Origin: DYIU01 sp038326775
Lineage (GTDB): Bacteria > Actinomycetota > Geothermincolia > Fen-727 > Anoxymicrobiaceae
Reading direction: 5' to 3'
Assembly (NCBI GenBank): GCA_038326775.1
Contig: JBBQKJ010000021.1
Location: forward strand, 1 to 50,618
Length of the DNA: 50,618 nucleotides
Below are positions 1 to 6,830 of the stretch, piece after piece (position 1 is the first letter of the stretch; each line of letters begins with the position of its first letter). The position numbers were made by a program, and so were the translations under genes. Below the pieces are notes generated by a model. The model did no database searches. It was not told the DNA's origin and saw only the letters and a program-made list of their open reading frames with translations.

Positions 1-1
1 A

Positions 2-1150
2 ACGGCCAGCATTGGAGGTGATCTGATTGGGGTCGGCCCAGTCCAGGAACCTGAAGGGTGGCAAACACTGCTTGCCGTTCACATCGCCCCGAACGGCAAG
101 TGGCGCCGGGAAAGGGCGGGTCGCGCTCGCAAGAGCGGGGAAGCCCTGCTGAGGCGGCGCGAGCACGAGATTGCGGAGGGGACTTACGGGCAAGAGGTGC
201 AGGATATATTGTTCGTCGACTTCTACGAGGATTGGCTCGGTGCAAAGACCAGCGCTCTCAAAGCAACCACCATCAAGAGCATGGAATCGAGCTTCCAGTG
301 CCATATACTGCCGTACTTCTCGGACAAGAGGCTCAGCGAGATAACTCCACGCTCCATTCAGGATTGGGTCAACAAGGTGAACAACAAGAAGAACATCTCG
401 CCGGCGACCGTCGGGAAGTGCTACCGGTATCTCAGGTCTTGCATGAGACAGGCGTACGCCTGGGACAGCATAAGGGAGAACCCATGCAGGTCGGTAATAC
501 TGCCGCGATCGCCCCGCGTTGAGCTTGAGTTTCTTGAGCCGGAGGAGATACGTGTGCTTCTCACGAAAGCTGGGGAGCCTTACAAGACTCTCTATACGCT
601 TCTGGCGTTATCGGGCTTGAGGCTGGGAGAGGCGCTGGGCTTGGCCTGGAGGCACATCAACTTCAGGGGCGACTTGATACAGGTGGAAAGGACCTGGACT
701 TTCCTTGGTTGCTTCCAAAGTCCGAAGACCCCGGAATCGCGGAGAGCGGTGCCCATGCTGCCGACGCTCTCCAGGGTTCTCAAGGAGAGGTATGAAGCGC
801 TCGGGTCCCCGGCGCCGAATACCCTTCTTTTCTCTTACAATGGCAGCCAGCCGGTCGACCAGTCCAATGTCCGCAAGGATTTCGGGGCGACCTTGAAACG
901 GCTTGGACTGCGACAGGTGACACTGCACAGCTTGCGCCACAGCTTCGCCTCGGTGATGGTCGCATCCGGGGCTTCCATAAAGGCGCTTCAGAGGTGCCTG
1001 GGCCATTCCAGCGCGTCGGTCACGCTCAATACCTACTCGCACCTCATCCAGGAGAACCTCGGCCCGGCACTGCTTCGTGCCGACGAAATCCTTGGGATTG
1101 ACGACCTTGGGAATGACGACCTTGGGACTAATTACAATTTTGAAGGGTAA
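2..1150 (+). CDS. Tyrosine recombinase/integrase, 5' partial
   Basis: Phage-type site-specific recombinase that would integrate or excise a mobile element. The frame is open to the left edge and contains no ATG, GTG or TTG before the GTG at 197. The residues before 197 (HIAPNGKWRRERAG, then a basic helix ending EIAEGTY) look like a normal integrase N-terminal domain, so the true start lies outside the window. A core-binding (SAM-like) domain follows. The catalytic domain shows Arg in LSGLRLGEALG, HxxR in LHSLRH, His in LGHSS and the nucleophile Tyr in NTYSHL, so the catalytic set looks complete. The gene ends about 100 bases from the 3' end of tRNA-Lys and points at it, the usual arrangement for an element integrated in a tRNA gene. 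The element itself would lie to the left. Confidence 0.9.
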   Translation, partial: TASIGGDLIGVGPVQEPEGWQTLLAVHIAPNGKWRRERAGRARKSGEALLRRREHEIAEGTYGQEVQDILFVDFYEDWLGAKTSALKATTIKSMESSFQCHILPYFSDKRLSEITPRSIQDWVNKVNNKKNISPATVGKCYRYLRSCMRQAYAWDSIRENPCRSVILPRSPRVELEFLEPEEIRVLLTKAGEPYKTLYTLLALSGLRLGEALGLAWRHINFRGDLIQVERTWTFLGCFQSPKTPESRRAVPMLPTLSRVLKERYEALGSPAPNTLLFSYNGSQPVDQSNVRKDFGATLKRLGLRQVTLHSLRHSFASVMVASGASIKALQRCLGHSSASVTLNTYSHLIQENLGPALLRADEILGIDDLGNDDLGTNYNFEG

Positions 1151-1257
1151 TTGGCGAAAATCTCATTAGAACATCATTAGAATGGGCGGAAAATAGCAAT
1201 GCAAGCAAGAAATTCGAAAGTGGTCATAAACCGCTTGAGACTGGGGAATTTGGGTGG

Positions 1258-1330
1258 TGGGCCGTGCAGGAATCGAACCTGCGACCTTGGGATTAAGAGT
1301 CCCCTGCTCTACCAGCTGAGCTAACGGCCC
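1258..1330 (-). tRNA. tRNA-Lys (CTT)
   Basis: Cloverleaf read on the minus strand: acceptor GGGCCGT/ACGGCCC, D-arm GCTC/GAGC, anticodon loop CTCTTAA giving anticodon CTT, T-arm GCAGG-TTCGATT-CCTGC and discriminator A. No CCA is encoded. One terminal anticodon-stem pair is mismatched (G-A). The 3' end faces the integrase, so the T-arm and acceptor region are the likely attachment core. Confidence 0.93.
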
Positions 1331-1374
1331 GTGGTCTTCTCGAAAGCAAACCGGAGTTTAACACGGTCATTCTC

Positions 1375-1403
1375 ATTATACAATCGTTTCGAGGTGGTGT
1401 CCC
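1375..1403 (-). promoter_or_regulatory. Putative promoter of tRNA-Lys
   Basis: On the minus strand GGGACA, a 17-base spacer and a perfect TATAAT lie about 45 bases upstream of the mature tRNA 5' end. The -10 matches 6/6 and the -35 matches 4/6 of the sigma-70 consensus. Confidence 0.45.
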
Positions 1404-1490
1404 GGCGTCTTGTGGCGGCCCGACCGTAACGGTACAGTTGCGGTATTATCGACGGCTGGAAGGGTGCGGGCAATGTCAAGAGGAGGGCTC

Positions 1491-2303
1491 ATGAAAGACG
1501 TAATGGGCAAGGTCGTGCTGGTGACCGGCGGCGCGCTGGGGATGGGCAGGCTGGTCGCGGAGCGTTTCGCCCGGGACGGAGCGAATGTCGTGCTCTGGGA
1601 TGTGGATGCCGCGGCCCTCGATAAAGCCGCGGCCGAGTTGCGCGCGTCGGGCGCAAATGTCTTCACCGATGTCGTGGATGTCTCGGACCGCGGGCAGGTC
1701 TACGAGGCGGCCGCAAAGGTCAAGGCCGAGGCCGGGCCGGTCGATGTCCTGGTCAACAACGCGGGCATAATCCGTGGCGGGCTTTTCCTCGAGGTAAGTG
1801 ACGAGGAGCATCTCAAGACCATGGAAATCAATTTCAACGCCCATATGTGGACGCTCAAAGCGTTCCTGGGCGACATGCTCGCCCGCGACTCAGGCCACGT
1901 GATAAGCATGTCGTCGGCCGCCGGTATTGCCCCGACACCGTACGAGGCGAGCTACTGCGCGAGCAAAGCGGCCGTGTTGCATTTGACCGATACGCTGCGC
2001 AACGAGGTCAAGGCGATTGGAAGGAATGGAGTGCGCTTCACCGCTATCTGCCCCTCACTCGTGAGCACCGGGATGTTCATGGGTGGGGTCGCGCCCAGGC
2101 TTACCCCGTGGCTCCAGCCGGAGGAGATGGCCGACAGGATTTATCGGGCGTACCACAGGAACAAGGCAACCTTGATGGAGCCGTTAATGGTCAAATCAGT
2201 GCCCCTCCTGCGCGCGCTGCTCCCGAGCCAGGCGGTCTATCTCGTCGGCCGGCTCCTCCGGCTCAACAGCGCGATGAAGGACTGCAGAGGGTGCGGCACC
2301 TGA
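1491..2303 (+). CDS. Short-chain dehydrogenase/reductase (SDR)
   Basis: Classical SDR of about 270 residues that would oxidise or reduce a hydroxyl/carbonyl substrate with NAD(P). Near the N-terminus is the Rossmann motif TGGALGMGR, then NNAG, a catalytic Ser in SMSSAAG and the YxxxK pair in YCASKAA. An acidic residue at the end of beta2 (LWDVD) suggests a preference for NAD over NADP. The ATG at 1491 is chosen because AGGAGG lies about 6 bases upstream; an open frame extends to 1410 but has no comparable ribosome site. The overall pattern recalls retinol/17-beta-hydroxysteroid-type SDRs, but the substrate cannot be read from the sequence. It stands alone between two tRNA genes. Confidence 0.85.
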   Translation: MKDVMGKVVLVTGGALGMGRLVAERFARDGANVVLWDVDAAALDKAAAELRASGANVFTDVVDVSDRGQVYEAAAKVKAEAGPVDVLVNNAGIIRGGLFLEVSDEEHLKTMEINFNAHMWTLKAFLGDMLARDSGHVISMSSAAGIAPTPYEASYCASKAAVLHLTDTLRNEVKAIGRNGVRFTAICPSLVSTGMFMGGVAPRLTPWLQPEEMADRIYRAYHRNKATLMEPLMVKSVPLLRALLPSQAVYLVGRLLRLNSAMKDCRGCGT

Positions 2304-2431
2304 CTCGGCGGCGGTCAGACCGGGGCGGGAGCCGGCGCAAAGGGGCGCACATTTAGCCCGTCACCAGGTGTCCGATGTCAACGTCGGGGGCCGGCCCCTG
2401 TGGTACAATTGGGGCGGGTCAAGACATCCGG

Positions 2432-2520
2432 GCGAGAGTGGCGGAATTGGTAGACGCGCGGGGCTTAGGACCCCGTGGTTTTAGTAAACCGTGGGGGTTC
2501 GAGTCCCCCCTCTCGCACCA
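2432..2520 (+). tRNA. tRNA-Leu (TAG)
   Basis: Acceptor GCGAGAG/CTCTCGC, anticodon stem CGGGG/CCCCG with loop CTTAGGA (anticodon TAG), a long class II variable arm, T-arm with GTTCGAGTC, and an encoded CCA. A TACAAT that could be a -10 box lies about 23 bases upstream. Confidence 0.95.
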
Positions 2521-2546
2521 GGATTGGAGGATAGAAGATTATCCGC

Positions 2547-2585
2547 AGGGGAGCCACAGGGTTCCCCTCTCGTAACCCCGAGGGG
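2547..2585 (+). promoter_or_regulatory. Leader with two mutually exclusive hairpins upstream of tig
   Basis: Between tRNA-Leu and tig, AGGGGA (2547-2552) can pair with TCCCCT (2563-2568). The overlapping CCCCTC (2564-2569) can instead pair with GAGGGG (2580-2585). Only one helix can form at a time, and the second lies just before the ribosome site at 2593-2599. This could modulate tig expression or act in tRNA processing or termination. Seen in sequence only; function is inference. Confidence 0.3.
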
Positions 2586-2606
2586 AAACAGTGGGAGGAG
2601 AGTCAC

Positions 2607-4001
2607 CTGAAGACGGAAGTCACCAAGGGAGAAGGGCACCAGGTCACGCTCAAGGTCGAGGCAGGGCCTGAGGACCTGGCGGACATACTTGCCGAGACGT
2701 ACAAAGAGATAGGCTCCAGGATAAACGTGCCCGGTTTTCGCAGGGGCAAGGTCCCGAAGGCGATAATCGACAGCCACCTGGGGCCCGAGCATGTCCGCAC
2801 CGAGGCTATAAAGAACGGCCTGCCTACACTCTACGTACGCGGTGTGGTGGAGAGCGGCATCAAGCCGGTGTCGGACCCGGACATAAATATCCTCGATGTG
2901 GGTGACGACGGAATCGTGGTCTTCGAAGCGAAAGTCGACGTCAAGCCGGAGGTCGAGGTCAAAGACTACAAGGGGCTCGAGGTGGAGAAGCCCGACATAG
3001 ACGCGACCGAGGACGACCTGGAGCAGGCGCTTAACGAGGCCCGGGACCGGTTCGCCACCCTGGAGGTGGCCGAGGGTCGCGTGGTGGATAACGGCGACTT
3101 CGTGATGTTCGACTACAAGGTGTTCACCGACGGGGTGCCTCTGGAGGGCTCGTCCGGCTCCGACCGCATGACCGAGGTGGGAGCGGGAGATTTCCTGCCC
3201 GGATTTGACGAGCAGCTCGTGGGGGCCCGCAAGGGAGACATCATCGACGTGGTCATCAACTTTCCTGCCGACTACGGTGAGGAGGAGCTGGCGGGCAAGC
3301 CGGCCACTTTCCGAACCATGGTCAAGGAGGTCAAGCGCAAGGTGCTTCTTGCCCTGGACGACGACCTGGCAAAGCAGATATCCAGCTTCGAGACGCTCGA
3401 GGAGTTCAAGGTGGACCTCCGGGAGCGTATCAAGCAGGTCAAGGAATCAGCGGGCGAGCGCAGCGTCAAAGACCAGGTGGTAAAGGCGCTCGTCGACAAG
3501 ACGTACATCGAGCTGCCCGAGTCCATGGTCCAGCAACAGATAGATCACGACATAGAGGAGATGGGCGCCGAGCTTTCCGAGCGCGGAGTCAGTATGGAGC
3601 AATACCTGGGGGCCATGAAGGGAACCCGGTACCAGTTAGAGAAGGCTATCAGGGACAAGGTGGTGGAGAGCCTCAAGGCGGAGCTGGTGATGGACTCCGT
3701 GGCTGCCGCGGAGGACATCGAGGTCTCCGACGAGGAGGTCGAGCAGTATATCCGTGAGAACGCGACCCAGGTCGGCGCTGACTCCGAGAAGCTTATCAAG
3801 CAGGCCCGAGACCAGGGCAGGATACCTGTCATAAAGGCCAACCTGAGGCTCAACAAGGCGGTCGAGTTCCTGGCGGAGAACGCTGTTTATGCGGCCGGGG
3901 AGCCTGCTGAGGCCGAGGTAATCGAAGGCGCAGTCGCCGAGGAGATGGTCGAGCCGGAGACGGCCGAGCCGGAAGCGGCAAACGAGGAGGGCCCAGAGTA
4001 A
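2607..4001 (+). CDS. tig: Trigger factor, ribosome-associated chaperone/PPIase (CTG start)
   Basis: Binds ribosomal protein L23 at the tunnel exit and folds nascent chains in the cytoplasm. The ribosome-binding signature GFRRGKVP falls at residues 43-50 when counting from the CTG at 2607, the same positions as in E. coli. GGAGGAG lies about 7 bases before this CTG. The frame has no ATG, GTG or TTG between the stop at 2532 and the GTG at 2727, which would cut off the N-terminal domain just before the signature. So CTG is taken as the start, giving 464 residues. A FKBP-like PPIase domain (with VGAGDFLPGFDEQLVGARKG) and the helical C-terminal domain follow, then an acidic Glu/Ala/Pro-rich tail. 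The gene is 2 bases from clpP, forming the familiar tig-clpP-clpX cluster. Confidence 0.93.
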   Translation: MKTEVTKGEGHQVTLKVEAGPEDLADILAETYKEIGSRINVPGFRRGKVPKAIIDSHLGPEHVRTEAIKNGLPTLYVRGVVESGIKPVSDPDINILDVGDDGIVVFEAKVDVKPEVEVKDYKGLEVEKPDIDATEDDLEQALNEARDRFATLEVAEGRVVDNGDFVMFDYKVFTDGVPLEGSSGSDRMTEVGAGDFLPGFDEQLVGARKGDIIDVVINFPADYGEEELAGKPATFRTMVKEVKRKVLLALDDDLAKQISSFETLEEFKVDLRERIKQVKESAGERSVKDQVVKALVDKTYIELPESMVQQQIDHDIEEMGAELSERGVSMEQYLGAMKGTRYQLEKAIRDKVVESLKAELVMDSVAAAEDIEVSDEEVEQYIRENATQVGADSEKLIKQARDQGRIPVIKANLRLNKAVEFLAENAVYAAGEPAEAEVIEGAVAEEMVEPETAEPEAANEEGPE

Positions 4002-4003
4002 AC

Positions 4004-4615
4004 ATGGAAGAGATCAGAAACCAGATGCTGGTACCGATAGTGATCGAGCAGACGCCAAGGGGCGAGCGCTCTTTCGACATCTACTCCCGGCTGCTGAAGG
4101 ACCGAGTTGTCTTCATCGGGATGGAGATAGAGGACCACGTCGCCAACCTGGTGATGGCGCAGCTTCTGCACCTTGAGAGCGAGAACCCGGAGAAAGACAT
4201 CAACATCTATATCAACTCCCCGGGCGGAGTCGTTACCTCGACGCTGGCCATTTACGACACCATGCAGTACGTGCGCTGTGATATCTCGACCGTTTGCATC
4301 GGGCAGGCGGCGAGCGGCGCCGCTGTCCTCCTGGCGGCCGGCACAAAGGGCAAGCGCTTCGCCACGCCCCACTCCCGCATTCTCATCCACCAGCCCGCGG
4401 GCGGCGCGCAGGGGCAGGCTTCCGATATCGAGATAAGCGCAAGAGAGATACTGCGGACCCGCGCGCTACTTGACGAGATACTCGCCAGGCACACCGGGCA
4501 GACCGTTGAAAAGATACATGACGACTCGGAGAGGGACTTCATAATGGTCCCCGAGGACTCCAGGGATTATGGTCTCATCGACGAGGTCATAACCAAGCGC
4601 AAGGCTGGCGAGTAA
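4004..4615 (+). CDS. clpP: ATP-dependent Clp protease proteolytic subunit
   Basis: Serine peptidase that forms the barrel-shaped chamber of ClpXP. The catalytic triad is visible: Ser104 in GQAASGAA, His129 in ILIHQPAGG and Asp178 in SERDFIM, with the same spacing as in the E. coli enzyme. The glycine-rich handle region INSPGGVV is present. The length of 203 residues is normal for the family. It begins 2 bases after the tig stop, so the two are probably cotranscribed, and its unfoldase partner clpX follows. Confidence 0.97.
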   Translation: MEEIRNQMLVPIVIEQTPRGERSFDIYSRLLKDRVVFIGMEIEDHVANLVMAQLLHLESENPEKDINIYINSPGGVVTSTLAIYDTMQYVRCDISTVCIGQAASGAAVLLAAGTKGKRFATPHSRILIHQPAGGAQGQASDIEISAREILRTRALLDEILARHTGQTVEKIHDDSERDFIMVPEDSRDYGLIDEVITKRKAGE

Positions 4616-4695
4616 GAGCCGCCCGGCCTTGATGACGGGCTTATTAAGGCCTGGCACCTGTCGGCACAACGGCCGGTTAACGGAGGTTTGAGGAA

Positions 4696-5979
4696 TTGGC
4701 CAAGTTTTCTGACGGCAGCGACCTTCTGAAGTGCTCCTTCTGCGGAAAGACCCAGAGGCACGTCAAGAAGCTGATCGCGGGCCCCGGGGTTTATATCTGC
4801 GACGAATGCATCGAGCTGTGCAACGAGATCATCGCCGAGGAGCTCACAGAGAGTCCGGAGGTGCAGCTCGGGACCCTTCCCAAGCCCAAGGAGATATACG
4901 AGTTCCTCGAGGAGTACGTCATCGGGCAGGAGCGCGCCAAGACCGTGCTTGCGGTCGCGGTATACAACCACTACAAGCGCATCCAGGTCGGCGCGGCGAC
5001 CGATGACGACGTGGAGCTTCAGAAGAGCAACATCATGATGATCGGGCCCACCGGATGCGGCAAGACACTGCTGGCCCAGACGCTGGCGCGCCTGCTTAAC
5101 GTGCCTTTCGCCATAGCCGACGCCACCAGCCTGACCGAGGCCGGCTACGTGGGCGAGGACGTCGAGAACATCCTGCTCAAGCTAATCCAGGCCGCCGACC
5201 TCGATGTGAAGAAGGCGGAGACCGGCATCATCTACATCGATGAGATCGACAAGATAGCCCGCAAGAGCGAGAGCCCGAGCATCACCCGAGATGTATCCGG
5301 TGAGGGCGTGCAGCAGGCTCTGCTCAAGATACTGGAGGGCACGGTCGCGAGCGTGCCTCCCCAGGGAGGACGCAAGCACCCCCACCAGGAGTTCCTCCAG
5401 ATTGACACCACAAACATCCTTTTCATCTGCGGCGGTGCGTTCTCCGGCGTGGAGGACCTCATCGAGGACCGTATCGGCAAGAAGGGCATCGGCTTCGGCG
5501 CCGAGGTAAAGAGCAGGGACGAGTTCGACCTTGGCGCGGTGCTGGCCGAGATAATGCCGGAGGACCTGCTCAAGTTCGGGCTGATACCGGAGTTCGTGGG
5601 CAGGCTTCCCGTTATTACGACCCTGCACACTCTCACCAAGGAGCACCTGACCGATATCCTGGTCAAGCCGAAGAACGCGCTGGTGAAGCAGTACCGCAAG
5701 TTCTTCGAGTACGACGGCGTAGAGCTCATTTTTACCGAAGGTGCGCTCGAAGAGATAGCCGAAAAGGCGCTCAAGCGCTCGACCGGAGCCAGGGGCCTTC
5801 GCGCCATCATGGAGGAAGCGCTGCTGGGGACCATGTTTGACCTTCCGTCACGCTCCGACATCGTGAAATGCGTTGTGACCAAGGAGGTCGTCTCGGAGAA
5901 CTTCAAGCCCACGCTGCTGACCTCGCGCTCGCAGGGCAAACCGGCGAAGGACGAGCCTGAAGAAGAGGAAACCGCCTGA
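4696..5979 (+). CDS. clpX: ATP-dependent Clp protease ATP-binding subunit ClpX
   Basis: AAA+ unfoldase that feeds substrates to ClpP. The N-terminal zinc-binding domain has Cys13, Cys16, Cys35 and Cys38. Walker A is GPTGCGKT, Walker B is IIYIDEID, and the pore loop region GYVGED and sensor region follow. The start is TTG at 4696, with GGAGG about 9 bases upstream, and gives the standard MAKFSDG-like N-terminus. Length 427 residues. The gap of 80 bases after clpP contains no clear terminator. It ends 7 bases from the convergent small membrane-protein gene. Confidence 0.97.
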   Translation: MAKFSDGSDLLKCSFCGKTQRHVKKLIAGPGVYICDECIELCNEIIAEELTESPEVQLGTLPKPKEIYEFLEEYVIGQERAKTVLAVAVYNHYKRIQVGAATDDDVELQKSNIMMIGPTGCGKTLLAQTLARLLNVPFAIADATSLTEAGYVGEDVENILLKLIQAADLDVKKAETGIIYIDEIDKIARKSESPSITRDVSGEGVQQALLKILEGTVASVPPQGGRKHPHQEFLQIDTTNILFICGGAFSGVEDLIEDRIGKKGIGFGAEVKSRDEFDLGAVLAEIMPEDLLKFGLIPEFVGRLPVITTLHTLTKEHLTDILVKPKNALVKQYRKFFEYDGVELIFTEGALEEIAEKALKRSTGARGLRAIMEEALLGTMFDLPSRSDIVKCVVTKEVVSENFKPTLLTSRSQGKPAKDEPEEEETA

Positions 5980-5986
5980 CGCGGGG

Positions 5987-6331
5987 CTATTGGCCATCCG
6001 CTCTCGACGCCGCGATCCTGCCGGCCACGCCGGCGAGCGTTACCACTGGTGACTTCGTTGTGCCGGCGAGGGTCTCTGTTATGAACGACCAGCGCCCACC
6101 CAGCTCCTCGAAAGACGAGGCCAGCAACTGGCCGCGATCGGCGAAGCTCAAGCCTTTCTGCTGGGCGTTCCTGGCACCGGCGCGCAGGTTGCCGGCATAC
6201 GGTTTCAGATCATGGAACGACTGCTTGCCGGTCTTGAACACCTGCATGCCCGCCGCTCCGATGGCCACGAAGACAAGGATAATCAAAAGAACGGGGAGCA
6301 GGAAGATCAGCAGGTAGATCAAGAGCCACAT
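5987..6331 (-). CDS. Small single-pass membrane protein, function unknown
   Basis: A 114-residue protein with one strongly hydrophobic N-terminal segment (about residues 2-29), followed by a basic soluble tail with predicted helices. Not assigned to a named family. GGAGGG lies 5 bases before the ATG on the minus strand, which supports translation. It is convergent with clpX and precedes, on the same strand, nothing but the clpX end; the 2TM-domain gene lies just upstream, so the two minus-strand genes may form a unit. Confidence 0.7.
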   Translation of the reverse strand: MWLLIYLLIFLLPVLLIILVFVAIGAAGMQVFKTGKQSFHDLKPYAGNLRAGARNAQQKGLSFADRGQLLASSFEELGGRWSFITETLAGTTKSPVVTLAGVAGRIAASRADGQ

Positions 6332-6383
6332 TCTAACCCTCCAGTCGATGGCGCGCTTTTCGGAGATTCTACCATATCAGCAA

Positions 6384-6713
6384 TCAGGTCCGGCCGGGGT
6401 CGTCAGGTGGCTGGCTTCCGGCTGTCATCCGTTCCATTTCTTTGGTTACCATCGCCTCGCGTTTCCTGTCGGTCTGGGCGTAAACGCCCCAGCCGTGCAT
6501 CACTATGCCGATGCCCCAGCCAAGGAGCGGGAAGATGAACCAGGGAAACCACGAGTCTCCTCCCGCTATAAGGGCTACGATGAGCCATACGGCAAAGATG
6601 AAGGAGTTGACGATAACATAGACCAGCAGGTGCTGACGGAAGCCGATGATGGCATCGACGCGCCTGATGGCCTTATCCCGCATTTCGTCTTCTTTTGTGG
6701 GCACCTCATCCAT
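6384..6713 (-). CDS. 2TM-domain membrane protein
   Basis: A 109-residue protein with the pattern of the 2TM domain family: a charged helix (AIRRVDAIIGFRQHLLVYV) that runs into a first membrane span, a short loop GGDSWFPWF, and a second span PLLGWGIGIVMHGWGVYA, then a charged tail. Family members occur alone or fused to histidine kinases; the role is unknown. A GGGAGG ribosome site precedes the ATG. It is divergent from valS, with a perfect palindrome between them. Confidence 0.8.
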   Translation of the reverse strand: MDEVPTKEDEMRDKAIRRVDAIIGFRQHLLVYVIVNSFIFAVWLIVALIAGGDSWFPWFIFPLLGWGIGIVMHGWGVYAQTDRKREAMVTKEMERMTAGSQPPDDPGRT

Positions 6714-6754
6714 GCTTATTGCCTCCCGGATAGCTTGAGCACATCAATTATACC

Positions 6755-6786
6755 TATATTCGGGGTCAGATCTGACCCCGAATATA
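6755..6786. repeat. Perfect 32-base palindrome with GGGGTCAGATCTGACCCC core
   Basis: Both arms of 16 bases are exact reverse complements, centred between 6770 and 6771. The 18-base core recurs at 24732-24761 with different AT-rich flanks. It sits between the divergent 2TM gene and valS. It looks like a REP-type intergenic element, though an operator or a terminator of the flanking transcripts is possible. Confidence 0.85.
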
Positions 6787-6830
6787 AGTCTGATACAATT
6801 TGGGGATATTTCGGCTATTGGCGGTGAGAG

